A DNA stretch of 64,000 nucleotides from Nemophila menziesii (lineage: Eukaryota > Streptophyta > Magnoliopsida > Boraginales > Hydrophyllaceae): assembly GCA_029959085.1 (NCBI GenBank), contig JARWIR010000027.1, positions 2,232,001 to 2,296,000 on the forward strand, written 5' to 3'. The notes under the pieces are model-generated. The model did no database searches and was not told where the DNA came from. It saw nothing but the letters and a program-made list of their open reading frames with translations. The position numbers and the translations under genes are program-made. Position 1 is the first letter of the stretch; each line of letters begins with the position of its first letter. Below, piece after piece: positions 34,590 to 47,465 of this stretch.

Positions 34590-37500
34590 TTTCCATATGA
34601 AATTACACCGGTCATGAATGATTATTTAATCAAACTTCCCGATAAGGGTGAAGTAAAAAATACGGTTTTTAGTATGTCCGGCTCTAAAACTCCAGGCCCG
34701 GACGGTCTACCTAGTAATTTTTATCAAGAATATTGGGATATCATTAAAGATTATATCTTTAGAATGGTTTTAAACTTCTTCATATACAATACGCCTCTTC
34801 ATGGTATTAATGATATTCTTAGTTCTCTTATTCCTAAGGTTGAGTACCAAGAGAGGATAGGGGATTTTAGGTCAATCGCTTGTATTAACTTCAGTTACAA
34901 CGTCATTGCAAAAAGTATTGCCCTTAGATTATAACTGTTCATGGATGAGATCATTTATCTGACTCAACCAGCATTTATCAAAGGAAGAAGCATCCAAGAT
35001 GATATTTTAATAGCACAAGGACGTTCATTCTATCTTAAACATAAAAGGAAATCCAAGAAGAATTATGTTGCAATAAAAATTGATATGGCTAAGGAATATG
35101 ATCAAGTTAATTGGTCTTTTCTTATCAATACTCTTAAAAGTCTTGGTTTCATAGATAAATGGATGGAATGGATGGTTAACTGTATTTATTCAATCTCATT
35201 TAAAGTTAAAGTTAATGGTCAAAGACTTGAATAATTATCTTCAAGTCAAGGGATTATGCAGGGAGATCCCCTTTCACCTTTACTTTTTTCTTTATTTAAC
35301 AGAAATCCTTATTAGTTTGGTTAATTTCCAATATAGAGGAGGTAATATCAAAGGTAATTCCATTACTACAAACTGTCTGAAACTCATGTGTTCAGTCTTT
35401 GTGGACGACGGTTTATTCTTTATAAATATTGAGTAAAATGAGATTGAAGCTTGTAAAAAAGTCTTATCGGATTTCTGCCAAGCGTCTGGTCAGAAAATTA
35501 TTTTTTCATAAATCTTATATCCTTTTCAGTAAACGAACTCCAGAGGCTACCTGTGATAAAATTGCATTATCGCTTCATATCAAGAAAACTAATTTCTCTG
35601 GTAAATATTTGGTAATTCCTTTCTCTCCCAAAGGAGCCAAATCCGAGAACCTTAACTATATAAAATATCGTCTTCTTTTCAAATCAGCCAGTTAGATTGC
35701 GAACCTTTTTTTCAGATGGGGGCAAATAAGTACTTATCCAGGCAGTGTTACAAGCCATCCCAATTTATTCAATGTCTATTTTGAATTTCCAAAAAAACTT
35801 AGCAAAAAATTCTCCAGAATTATGTACAATTTTTGGTGGGACTCTTATACCAAAAGAAGAATCCAATAGACATCTTCAACTAAGATTGCTAAGTCTAAGA
35901 AGATTGGTGGTATTGGCTTTAAGGATTTTCAAAAGATAAATATCGCGCTTCTGGTTAAACAAGCATGGATAATTAATAATAACCCGAATTCACTAGTCAC
36001 TAAAGTCCTTAAAGGTAGTTACTCTCCAAACTATAGATTAGTTGATTCTAAACTTTCTAAGAAAAGGTCTTGGAGCTAGGCCAGTCTTTACAAAGGAATT
36101 CAATTTCCGAGACAACATGTTGTATGGCAAATTGGTAATAGTTTCAACATAAATATATGGAAACATAACTGGATTGGAAATAAAAGCCTACGAGATAAAC
36201 CACCTAACTACAATATTAACAGGGTTGCTCAGCTCTTTAATGATTCTATGACATCTTGGTTATTAACCTACTTAAAAATTTGTTTCAACCGAACATTATC
36301 AATGCTACTCTCAAGATTCCATTTATGAAAATTAAATATGATCATAAGTTGATTTGGCCAATGACCAAGGATGTGAATTATTCTACCAAGTCTGGGTATC
36401 ATACACTGGTTAACTATGAAATTTAGAAATAAGCTCAATCATCTAAACAAGGAGAACATAACAATAGGAACCTATGGAACTCTATTTTGAACTCAAATGT
36501 TCTGACAAAAATTAAAGTCTTCAGATGGAAAAAATTGTAATTGGGCTATTCCAACAAAGAGAAATCTTTATATACGTAAATATGCACAAGATGTTCGATG
36601 TGAGTGGTACAAAACATATAATGAAAGTATTGAACATCGTTTCCTCCAATGCCCTTTTAGTATTTCTGTTTGGGCCAATTCTAAAATGCAGATAAAAATC
36701 AATAGAGAAAACAAAATCGACATTGGAAATTGGATGCTTGATGCTATCGATAACTATTCAGCTAATGGTTTGGATAAGAGAGAATTACAACATACATTCT
36801 TCTAACTATTTGAAACATCTGGAAAGCCAAGATGAAAGGATATTTGAAAATAAAGTTTGGAACATAAGAGAGATCACTCTTAACGTCAAAAATGATATAA
36901 TAAGTCTTTTTTATAACAAAGAAACTATGGGAACCATCACTAAGCTTAATAGTAGTAAGTTTCAAAAAATCGAGAGTACAGATAATCCACTCTTATCGGA
37001 TGATGAAGATCTTTTTATGGTTGTGTGATGCTTCTTTTACCAAACACTGGGATCCTGCAGGTATAGCTTCAGTTGCTATTAATCTAGAGGGTATTGTTAC
37101 TCACAAGACAACTAAAAGAGGTATGGTTAAAAGTGCTATTGAAGGGGAGTGTTCGACAGTTTTACTCTCTATGAGGCTTGCTGGGAGCCTCAATCTTCGG
37201 AGTTCATCCTTTTACTTGACAACCTTGAGTTAGTTCAAGGTATTTCAAAAATTTCAGGTCTTCGATGGCAGATTACTCCAATCATTACTGAGATGAAGAA
37301 CAAGATTGTCAAATTTCCTTTGTGGAAGGTCATGCAAGTATCAAGAAGCGATGAAAGAAATCAAGAGTTTCAATTGGAATCAACTATATGATCATGTGTT
37401 GAGTAGAGAGTTAGTGCAAGGACACAAAGGAGAGTTGTGGGCACCTTGACCTTATTATTTGATAGCCTTATTATTTGATGAAGGACTAACTACTGTAACA

Positions 37501-38320
37501 CAAAGGAAGGTCATGCAAGTATCAAGAAGCGATGAAAGAAATCAAGAGTTTCAATTGGAATCAACTATATGATCATGTGTTGAGTAGAGAGTTAGTGCAA
37601 GGACACAAAGGAGAGTTGTGGGCACCTTGACCTTACAAGTACCTTCAATTCGGTACAAGATTATGGCAAAACTTCCTCACACTATTAGCTTTTAAAACCC
37701 CCAAACCTCTAAAGTAAGTTAGAAATTTGCAATATTTTTGGATTGTGTTTTACCAGGGGATGAAGTTAATGTAGCCCAAGTGATCTTTGAGGGAATAATG
37801 TGATTCGCATCTGCACCACAAACACTATTTAATTTCAAATACCAAACAATGATTATTGGTCTATTGAAGAAAGAGAATGTGAACTATGGTGAGAATGAAA
37901 AACTATTGTATAAGATAAGAAACAACATTAACAACGTGTGGCTGAGGAGATAGGAATAGAGAACCTTTGTGTGGATACATATTTAAAAGAACTAGTCAAG
38001 GTAATTTCATAGGGTGATTCGAGTAGAGGCATTATTGCAACTTTGATTGATAAAATTTGGGCTATAACGGAAAGAAAAAGTTTCTTAATTCAGAAAATAT
38101 TTAGAGAAGCAAATCGTTGTGCAGATTGGGCATAAGTCAATAGAGTAGTTTTTTAACTTATATCGATCCTCTAGATGGATTTTGGTGAGTGTTTATACGT
38201 GACCGCTTTGGCTGGAAGACACCTAGGTATGCGTATAGTTCAGATTTGATGTATGCGTTGAGCGCTTTTTAGTTCATTTATACCCCGGTTTTCAAATCTC
38301 CTACGTAAAAATATTATAAT
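34590..38320 (+). pseudogene. LINE (L1-type) relic, R2
   Basis: The better preserved copy of the R1 LINE, uninterrupted by an insertion. RT landmarks are GPDGLPSNFYQEYW (near 34700), IPKVEYQERIGDFRSIA (near 34830), KIDMAKEYDQVNW (near 35080), QGIMQGDPLSP (near 35250) and FVDDGLFF (near 35400). The zf-RVT region lies near 36560-36690 and an RNase H-like stretch near 37020-37250. It has many stops and lacks the endonuclease, so it is 5'-truncated. The 3' end is approximate. Confidence 0.82.
37324..37635. repeat. Local 131 bp direct duplication with filler
   Basis: Bases 37324-37454 are repeated at 37505-37635 with 50 bases between. The filler contains CTTATTATTTGAT twice. R1 has a single copy near 14797-14927, so this arose in R2 after the unit duplication. 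Confidence 0.9.
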
Positions 38321-39440
38321 AAGCATATAATTTAAACCATGTAGTATCTACTAAGTTTTTTTGGCTCTTCCAATAAAGAAGAAAACCTCCAAAAATTAGC
38401 ATATGCCACTATATGCAACATGCACATGGTACTCTTCAATAATAAGAGAAATATTACGTCGATTTATGATCACTACTTGACTGAATGATGTGGGATTACT
38501 TTATTTATATTCATATGCTTTCTATTCATTATAATACATTTCCTTAGTTTCATTAAGTTTTGAAGGAGTTGGTCTAGTAGCTGAATACGTAGGTATACAT
38601 TCGGGTGAATTTGTTTGCTCCACCGACCATTGAAGATTATATGAGTGTTTACGCTGAAAATTCATTCTTTCAAAAAATTTCATACAAGCTCACAACAAGT
38701 CTAAAAGAACCTTGATTAAGGCTGATTATGGTAGCTCAAGAATGCATGTGGTTGGTGAATGTTGATTTAAGTTTAGTGGTTATTTTCAAGATTTGTAATC
38801 TCCTTCTCTTTGTTTTGAATAGCTTATATCTCCAGCTTCGTTAGCTTTTAACCAGTTATTCCTTTAATAATATCTTGTATATGAAGATGTCAAATTTAAC
38901 AACTAGAAGAGTTGAGCATCCAATATCAAATATATATCCTAGTAACCTTTGTTGAGGGGAAACTTAAATGGATCGCATCCATATTTATGTGGGATGTATC
39001 TGACAAACTACCATACTTGAAGACGCTCTGGATGCTCACAAATTACACATTCACATAGAATGCTACGTCTTAGTAGGAGATAAACTCGATAGTAGTTCAT
39101 GTGCACAAAATGCACAAATAATTCCAATTATTTTTTAGTTATACATCGTAAACATGAAGAATTCTAAATATTTTAATTTTTCATATTTTCGAATTTTATT
39201 AATTTGAACATAATGTATTCATAATGGAGACATTGGTTTGTGTTAATGTTGTTAGAAATTGAGGAGATGGGAAGGGATTTCGATACGGTTGTTATCGAAA
39301 CCTTCTTTCCTTGAAATGTTCTAATGAGAGAAAACAAAGAGAAGATAGAAGCAATAAATGGACCTAATTATGCCTTAAGCCCAAGATTAAGGATAGGCAG
39401 TATCATGACAACCACTTAGATGTTTGGTTTAAAAATATGG
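38321..39440. other. Unclassified noncoding DNA, R2
   Basis: Homologue of 15606-16720. No gene or known repeat recognised. Confidence 0.4.
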
Positions 39441-40754
39441 GAAAAACCCCCAAGGGTACCCAAAAGATGGTGAACATGACAAATGAGTCCCCAAGTTAGT
39501 AAGTTGTTATTCTAATCTTAAGCGTAAATTGAGCATTATTTATTAACCGGGATTCTAAATTTTTCCTAACCCCCGTAAGGGTGGACTTAGGAGCAACCCC
39601 TCTACTACCACGGGACTTGGGTAAGGGGACCCTTAGTAATGATCGGTGGTTAAATCAAACCTTTATGGCTATCTGGTTAGGCAAGCCCGTCAGGATCACT
39701 ACCACACACTAGACGATTATGTGGTGTTGTCAATAATTGAATCCCCCTTCCGGGTGTTAACTCAATTACTAAGGATAATCCTAAGATTGGCCAAATCTAG
39801 GGCCGAAAATAATAAGTCAAGCAATACAATACCAATCTCAAATCAATTAATATAACAAATAGAATTATGAAATTTAACACAAAATAATAACCCAATAATT
39901 AAGAATAAAACTTACAGAATTAAAGGTTAGAAATATGGTGATGCCACAAATCTATATCTAATTACCGTAAATATAGAGAAGGAGAGATGTAGAAGATGAG
40001 TTTGTCACTCTCCTTCTTCTTGCTTCTTGTCATCCTCTAAAAGTCAGCATGCTTCTTGGATGATAAGCTTGATACTAAGGATTAATTTTTGTGTAAGGAC
40101 TAAGCTAATGTTTAGACCTGAGTAAGGACATGTTTACAATAGTTAAAGGGTGTATTTATAGGTGTTTAGAAAACCTTAATTCGGATTTCTTGGAGTAGAA
40201 GGCAAGCAATTGGACTCCTATTCAAAATCAAATTCGTAGCCTAAAATATAGAAGAGGTAAAAATTGTTGTCGAGGTTTGTTTTGGTCGTAACTTCTTCAA
40301 TATTTCTCCGATTTTCTCCCACTTTATATCGAAACGAACGTATTGGAATGATCTACGCTTTTATTCAAAGCATTTTTCAAAATACCCAGCTTATTTATGT
40401 TATGATTACTTTAGTGGATGTAGCTGCTGAAATTCATATTTACTTGATAATTTTTCTTTTCCTATTTTATCTTTTACTTCCTTTATCTCCAATTCTAAAA
40501 TTGTCTTATTTCCTTTATCTCTTGGAATTGTTTGGGAATCTAATTAATTACAGTATATCGTTAAATCTTCATAATTAACAAATAATTAACAAACAATTAA
40601 AAAAAAATGTTAAAAATAATAAATCATCAAATCAAGACAAGACAAGAAATAGAAAAATATAAAAATATAAATAAAAATCGAGTATTAACTTTCTAAATAC
40701 ACCTAAAATGATGTCTTTAACCTATATTAAATCATCACAAATAGGGATACATCA
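39440..40754 (-). repeat. Truncated LTR (family E), R2
   Basis: Partner of 16720-18029, with the same TATA phrase near 40150 and the end ATGATGTCTTT...TACATCA at 40754. The left end is approximate. Confidence 0.65.
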
Positions 40755-40805
40755 CGGTTAATGAATAAGTTAGGAATCACTGTTAATGAATAAGTTAGCT
40801 AAAAA

Positions 40806-40964
40806 GAGTTGAGTAACTATAACTTAGGAATCACTGTCCTAGTAGGAGATCGACGAAAGATCGAAGTAGCTATGGTGAAAGATCCTATTAGCTATATTTT
40901 AACAATTAATGAATAAGTTGTTGGTCGACTGAAGAATCAAATAAATATAACTTAGGGATTATTG
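40806..40964. repeat. Minisatellite of unit R3, left of the CACTA element
   Basis: Continues at 50933 after the transposon. The last three bases (TTG) are the left target duplication. Confidence 0.7.
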
Positions 40965-41290
40965 CATTACTAGAAACAGCATGTTTACCAACGAAAAATT
41001 ACTAGCGACCCGTACTTCGCCAGTAATTTTTCAAAATTAGCAACGACATGGTTTTACCGGCGAAAAATAAATCGTCGTAAATCAGCGACGCGGAAATTCG
41101 TCGTTGATTTGGTGTTTTTCGCCGGTAATTTTTATTTTTTAATTTGAATTTTTTTATCTTCGAAGTGTCATCGCTATATTTGCGACACAGCACGTCGTCG
41201 CTATTTGTGTAGATTATCGACAATATGAGTGGGATTACCGATGATTTACGGGTCGTCGCTAATTGAAAAACCTATTTAATAGAGACAGCA
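40965..41290. repeat. Left terminal and subterminal region of the CACTA element
   Basis: Starts CATTACTAGAAACAGC and then has repeated CGTCGCTA, GGCGAAAAAT and TCGCCGGTAA motifs in both orientations. An AT-rich TATA-like stretch CCTATTTAATA near 41271-41281 marks the likely gene 1 promoter. Confidence 0.85.
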
Positions 41291-42041
41291 GGTTTTTTAA
41301 CTCACAAAACATCCAAAACCCCCCACAAAATTCCTTCGATTTTCTCCCAAAAACACAACTAAAATTCTTTTTTTTTTAATTTCTAATTGATTCTCCACTT
41401 CATCTTGCATCATTCCCGGATTAATAATCAAGGTGGGGCACCATCAATATCCAATTTATCACACAATTTAAGGTAATTCCATGATTTTTTTTTTATTTCT
41501 AATTGTGTTTTATTCTTGCTATATAGTTTGATTAGGTGAATTAATACATTTTCAAGGTAGGGCATTATCATTATTCTTCATCTTATCCATCCAATTCAAG
41601 GTATTTTCAATAAATTTCATGCTTTTTACATTTTTTATTTATTTGATTATACTAGCTAGTTGATATAACATATGATTAGGTTCTTGAATTACATGTTTGT
41701 TGGTTGACTTGTTTATTATTATGTTGTAAATTATGCATGTGTTGTGTTATTTATATTTTGTGCTCATATATTTTTACTTATTTAATTAACTTTATGAATT
41801 TTTTTATATATTTATTGTGTATTTTTAATTTTATTTATTCAATGGTTTGTAATATTTATTCATTAAATGGTTTGTAATTTTTATTCATTCAATGGTTTAT
41901 AATATTTATTCATTCAATGAGTTTGTAATTTTTATTATGTCATTTATTATGTTGTAATATTTATTCATTGGGTTGTAATAATTATATATTTTATTTTTAT
42001 ATGAATGTAGTCGCATAGTTTAATAAAATTGTTGCTAAGAG
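41291..42041 (+). other. 5' leader of CACTA gene 1
   Basis: Noncoding. It contains AAG-GTAATT and CAAGGTA phrases suitable as donors for leader introns and T-rich stretches with ATTCATTCAATGG repeats (41840-41920). Confidence 0.45.
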
Positions 42042-45000
42042 ATGGCTTCGAGTATGGATAAGAGTTGGATCGAAACGACGGATTATTACACGGAAGAATA
42101 TGTTTTTGGGGTTTTAAAGTTTATCTAATTTGCTAAGAAAAGTAAATGTTATACTGGTTTCTTGTCTTGCCCGTGTAAGAAGTGTAATAATTACTGTCGA
42201 TCAAAAACCAAACAGGTTAGGGTCCACCTTCTAAAAGACGGGTTTAACCATACATATCAGGTTTGAACAAAACACGGTGAGGATGAGATACAAACACATA
42301 CACCCCATGTTTATGACGATGTGAGACAAAGTTACGATGTTGGTGGACATCCGAGAGATACCGAGATGAGAGATGCACATCTTCCTAGTCGAAGCAGTTT
42401 CGAAACATTGTTCGAAGAATTGGAGATAGAATTATATCCTGGTTGTACATCGATGAGTTCCTTGAATTTCATTGCCAAGCTTATGCACATAAAAGTAAAG
42501 AACAAATGGACTAACACCTCAGTCACCGAACTATTGGAGTTGTTGGGTCGTGTTTTGCACAAACCTCACAATTTGCCCGATTCTTATGAAGCATGCAACA
42601 AGAAGATGAAAAGTTTTGGGTATGGGGTATATTACTACCGATGTTTGTTTGAACGATTGTGGCATTTTTTACAAAGAGAATAAAGACCTCGACAAGTGTC
42701 CAGTTCGTAGCGAGTCTAGATGGGACCCAAAGAAGGGTAACAAAGTACCGCATAAGAAGTTTCGTTACTTTCTGATTGCTCCAAGATTGCAGCGACTATA
42801 CGCTTCGAAGCACACCACTGTAGACATGATATGACACCATACCGGAAAGAGTGTCGATCCAGATGTGTTGCGTCATTTGGTTGATGGTGATAGTTGGAAG
42901 AGATTTGCAGCGCTACATCCTGAGTTTGCTAGAAAACCTCGTAATGTATATTTGGGTCTCAGTATCGACGGTTTTTGTCCTTTCTCTATGCAGAACAACT
43001 CGTATAGCATGTGGCATGTCATATTGACCGTCTATAACTTGCCACCGTGGGTATGCATGAAGGAAACCACATTCCAGCTTTGTTTGTTGATTCCTGGACC
43101 CCGTTCACCCAGTAAGGACATGATGTCTTTCTTCGACCTATTATAGATGAGTTGGATGAGTTGTGGGATAAAGGGATCCTTACGTATGATGCCCACAAGA
43201 AGAAAGAGTTTACGATGAAGGTTTGTTTGTTATCGACGACTAATGATTACCCCGCTAGGTCATACACTTCAGGATGGTCGGGTCAAGGTTACATAGCTTG
43301 TCCAGAATGCATGGATTTTACTCCGTCATTGAAGGTGAAGAAAGGGGTTGTTTACTTTGATCATAGAAGTTGGTTACCTACCAGGCATCGATTTAGAAGC
43401 GAAAGGGTTTTGTACCCGAAATCCGATCATAGGGTCCTACCGAAGAAATATAGTTCACACGATATTCAGACACAGTTTGATGGGCTTCCCATTGTGTTTC
43501 CCGGTAAATGCAAGGATTTTTGGGGGAAAGATCGTGAAGCAAACTGTTCCACGACGATTCAATTGGAAGAAAAAGAGTATATTCTATCGTTTACCTTATT
43601 GGTCCGAAAACTTGTTTAAACATAACATTGACGTTATGCATTGCGAGAAAAATGTGTGTGATGCTCTTCTCGGTACAGTTATAGATCTTGATGGGAAAGT
43701 TAACAAAGATAACGTGAAAGCGAGAATGGATCTTGAGGTTATGAAAATCACAAAAGATTTTTGGTTGACATCGAGAGGGGGTAACACGATCCTGGACCGA
43801 GGAAAGTACACTTTATCAACGGAAAAGCGGACAATATTTCTTGACTGGCTGAAGGCATAGAAGTTTCCCGACGGTTTCGCATCTAATATGAGAAATAATG
43901 TTCAAAGTGATATGGGAAAGATTATCAGAATGAAATCTCACGATTGTCACGTAATGATGCAGTATCTTTTTGTCGCTAGTATCCCAGGGCTCATTGAAGA
44001 CAAAGCGATTAGTGATGTGAGTATTTGGTTATCTAACATGTTTAGAGTCGTTTACAATAAAAATCTCAGCAGGAAAGAGTTAGAATCGGGTAAGAAGAAA
44101 GTGGTAGAAGTTTTGTGTAGACTGGAAATGATTTTGCCTCCCGCGTTTTTTTGATATAATGATCCACTTAGTGATACACTTGTACGATGAAGCGTTGTTA
44201 GGGGACCGGTCCAAATGCGGTGGATTTACCCATTTGAAAGGTATTTGAAAAAAGTTGAAAGAGTATATTCGAAATCCGGCTAGACCACATGGTTCAATAG
44301 CTGAGGGTTACGTTGCGGAAGAGACGTTGAATTTTATATCAAGGTATCTTAGTGAAGAAAAAACAAAGTTCAACGATCCAGGTAGATACAACGAACCACC
44401 GCCAGTCCCAAAAGAGCTATCCGTTTTCAAATCCAAATGTACTCTAGTTGGCAAGAAAGAATATGGTACTTTACCACATAAGGAGAAGGAGCACATAAGT
44501 TGGTATATTTTGCATGATTGCGACGAACTCAAAGAACACATGACGGAAGTAAATATTCATATTCAAATTTATATATTCATATATTTATATTTATATTCAT
44601 ATATTTATATTTATATTTATATATTTATATTCATATATTTATATTTAAATTTATATATTTATATGAATATATTTATATTTATATGAATTTATTTATTTGA
44701 ATATATTTATATTTAAATTTCTATTTATATACTTATATTAATATTTATATTAATATTTATATTTATATATTTATATTAATTTATTTATACTCATTTTCGA
44801 TTTTAGAGAACACAAATCCACACTTACGGGAACGAGTAGGGAAATAGATAATATGCACCGTCAAATGTTTAAGGAATGGTTTCTAAAAAATGTATGTAAC
44901 TTTAGGCATTGGTTTAAATATTATCTATTTATTTTCAAAGTATTAAGTATAATTTTTGTATGACAGATTCATGGAATGAAATACCGTGGCGATGCATTAG

Positions 45001-45711
45001 CTACCCCCGAGATGGTGTCCTTGGCAAACATGTCTTTTGGTGCGGTGCATAAATACGATTCATGTGTTGTGAACGGTGTCAAGTGGGTAACTAAGTCTAA
45101 AGGAGAAAATAGAGTGACGCAGGATTACGGAGTTTTGTACCATGTACGAGGAAAGACCATATTACGGTGACTTAATCAAAATCTTGGAGGTTATGTACAC
45201 TGGAGGGTGCTCGGTTGTGTTATTTGTTTGTAAGTGGTACAAAATAGCTGATTTGAGGACAGAACATGGGGTAACCTTTATCAACACATCAAACTTTGAG
45301 TGGGCCGACGAACCATACATTTTAGCATCGCAGGCAAAGAAATTGTTTTACATCGACGAGATTAATGCAAAGAAATCAATGATAGGCTGGAAATCCGTTT
45401 GGGAAATCAATGATCGACACGTATGGAGTCCTGAGTCATGGGGTTTCGAATCACTACATACTGGGAATGAGAGCATCAGTATACCTTTGGTTAACATTGG
45501 GACGGTTTCTGATCCGGTGAACTTGACATCCACCGAGGAGATTGAGATTGACCCATCTCATTTTCGTATTGATTTGGCTTTTAATATGGTTATTGATGAA
45601 AACGAGGAAATTGATGATGACACGTGGGAAGAATATGGGGATGAAGAAGCACCTATAGAGGTTCATAGCGATGATGAACCTATAGATATTAGTGGATATG
45701 AAACTGATTAG
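42042..45711 (+). pseudogene. CACTA TNPD-type transposase gene (broken)
   Basis: Opens MASSMDKSWIETTD at 42042, with a zinc-cluster-like CPCKKCNN region typical of the transposase-associated N-terminus. The transposase_21-type core follows (YLGLSIDGFCPF, GYIACPECMDF, HNIDVMHCEKNVCDALLGT), then the DUF4218-like region (SIAEGYVAEETLNFISRYL) and, after introns at about 44549-44806 and 44892-44966, the DUF4216-like C-terminus (KWYKIADLRTEHG). These domains in this order define CACTA transposases. In-frame stops occur at 42126-42128 and 42264-42266, further stops near 42832 and 43858, and frameshifts near 42615, 43146 and 43580. It cannot make a functional enzyme. The acidic C-terminal end (EEYGDEEAPIEV) is typical of the family. 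Confidence 0.88.
44549..44806 (+). repeat. AT-rich simple repeat in a gene 1 intron
   Basis: Many tandem variants of TATATTTATATTTATAT and ATTCATATATTTATAT fill the intron between a GT donor at 44549 and an AG acceptor ending at 44806. Confidence 0.75.
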
Positions 45712-45794
45712 GAGAATTTGTCTTAAAACATTATTTTGGTTTATTTGTCTTAAAACATTTTTTTGGTATTTGGAGTTGAAATTGAATTTATTTT

Positions 45795-46975
45795 GAGACA
45801 TTCAAGTTTGACTCAAATAGTTGACTAAATACCCCAAACACTCAAGATTGACTCAAATAGTTGACAAAATACCCCAAACACTAACATTTGACTAAAATAG
45901 TGGACTAAATACCCCTAACACTCAAGTTTGACTCTAAATGTTGACTGAATACCCCTAAATCTCAAGTTTGACTCTAATAGTTGACTAAATACCCCCTAAC
46001 ACTCAAGTTTGACTCTAAATGTTGACTAACTACCCCAAACACTCAAGTTTGACTCAAATAGTTGACTAAATACTCCAAACACTAACATTTTACTCAAATA
46101 GTTGACTAAATACCCCCAAACACTCAAGTTTGAATCAAATAGTTGACTAAATACCCCAAACACTAATATTTGACTCAAGTAGTTGACTAAATACCCCTAA
46201 CACTCAAGTTTGACTTTAAATGTTGACTGAGTACCCCTAACACTGAAGTTTGACTCTAATAGTTAACTAAATACCCCCAGACACTTAAGTTTGACTCAAA
46301 ATGTTGATTAAATACCCCAAACACTAACATTTGACTAAAATAGTTGACTGAATACCCCCAAACACTAACATTTGACTCAAATAGTTGACTAAATACCCCC
46401 AAACACTCAAGTTTGACTCAAATATTTGACTAAATACCCCAAACACTAACATTTGACTCAAATAGTTGATTAATACCCCTAATACTTACATTTGACTCAA
46501 ATAGTTGACTGAATACCCCAAACACTCAAGTTTGACTCTAAATGTTGACTGAATACCCCAAACACTCAAGTTTGACTCTAATAGTTGACTAAATACCCCC
46601 AAACACTCAAGTTTAACTCTAAATGTTTACTGAATACCCCAGACACTCAAGTTTGACTCTAAATGTTGATTGAATACCCAAAACACTCAAGTTTGACTCT
46701 AAATGTTGACTGAATACCCCCAAACACTCAAGTTTGACTGAATACCCCCAAACACTGAAATTTGACTCTAAATGTTGACTGAATACCCCCAAACATTCAA
46801 GTTTGACTATAAGTGTTGACTAAATACCCCAAACACTAACATTTGACTCTAAGTGTTGACGAAATACCCCAAACACTAACATTTGACTCAAATAGTTGAC
46901 TAAATACCCCTAACACTAACACTAGACTCAAATAGTTGACTGAATACCCCAAACACTCAAGTTTGACTCTAATTG
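45795..46975. repeat. 40 bp minisatellite, about 29 copies
   Basis: Each unit can be described as CACTCAAGTTTGACTC followed by AAATAGTTGACTAAATACCCC (read in two adjoining parts). Units drift between 'ACTCAAG' and 'ACTAACA' starts and AAATAG / TAAATG centres. Each unit has two TTGAC cores about 14 bases apart. It lies between the two genes of the CACTA element, just after the gene 1 stop. Confidence 0.95.
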
Positions 46976-47039
46976 TTTGAACTTTGGTCGAGGTGTTTAT
47001 TATAAAGTGAAAGTTTGGATTTAGCGGGCTTTATGATTA

Positions 47040-47150
47040 TAGTGGATACGAATGAAAGAATGAAACAAATAAGAAAGAAAGGAAAAAGAAAGAAAAAAAT
47101 AGAAACTATAAAGAAAGAAAAAAGAAAGAAAAAAATAAAATAAAATAAAT
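47040..47150. repeat. GAAA-rich purine tract
   Basis: About 110 bases of AGAAAGAAA variants on the plus strand, between the minisatellite and the internal motif cluster. No other feature seen. Confidence 0.75.
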
Positions 47151-47465
47151 TAGCGACGACATTCAAGAGATTACTGGCGACATTCAAATGATGAATGTCG
47201 TCGCTAAAAATTAGCGACGCCATTCAAACCCTTTGTCGTCCCAAATAGATATTAAAAAATTCGATTGGTCAGCTTGGGCGGTCAACTTTCCCGCTCTCGA
47301 AAATTAGCGACGAATTTCCATAAATTTGCGATGACATGTCGTCACTAAGTGTTGACACGCAAAGGTCGTGGGTACGGAGCTCGACACGTGTCCAACTTAG
47401 CGACGAATTTCCACTGATTTGCGACGACACGCATGTCGTCGCTAATTAATTATCCTATAAAGCCC
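47150..47465 (+). promoter_or_regulatory. Internal promoter of CACTA gene 2 with subterminal-type motifs
   Basis: At least ten TAGCGACGA / TCGTCGCTA-type motifs cluster here, the same words as at both ends of the element. A TATA-like CCTATAAAGC lies at 47455-47464, followed by a leader. Putative binding of the element's own protein is inference from the known subterminal binding of TNPA in En/Spm. Confidence 0.6.

Larger units (their letters stand above)
18070..40805. repeat. Tandem segmental unit R2 (carries element B)
   Basis: Second paralogous unit, about 9.9 kb once the 12.85 kb of element B is removed. It aligns with R1 along its length but has many substitutions, a lost segment of about 660 bp around the first exon of the defensin-like gene, an extra ~170 bp at 33681-33855, a long TA microsatellite and a local 131 bp duplication. 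The divergence indicates that duplication is much older than insertion of element A. Confidence 0.85.

Noticed and set aside
1..40805. R1 and R2 as the two long ends of one giant element
   Set aside because: They are direct repeats of about 10 kb with internal genes and old LINE sequence, and a third copy follows. They are diverged far beyond the LTRs and have no TG...CA ends or primer site.
42321..45711. The CACTA gene 1 fragments as separate genes
   Set aside because: They are consecutive pieces of one transposase in the expected domain order, separated by stops, shifts and introns.
45795..46975. A CRISPR-like or centromeric satellite reading of the 40 bp array
   Set aside because: There are no unique spacers between repeats, and the array is confined to one CACTA element rather than forming a long monomeric satellite.
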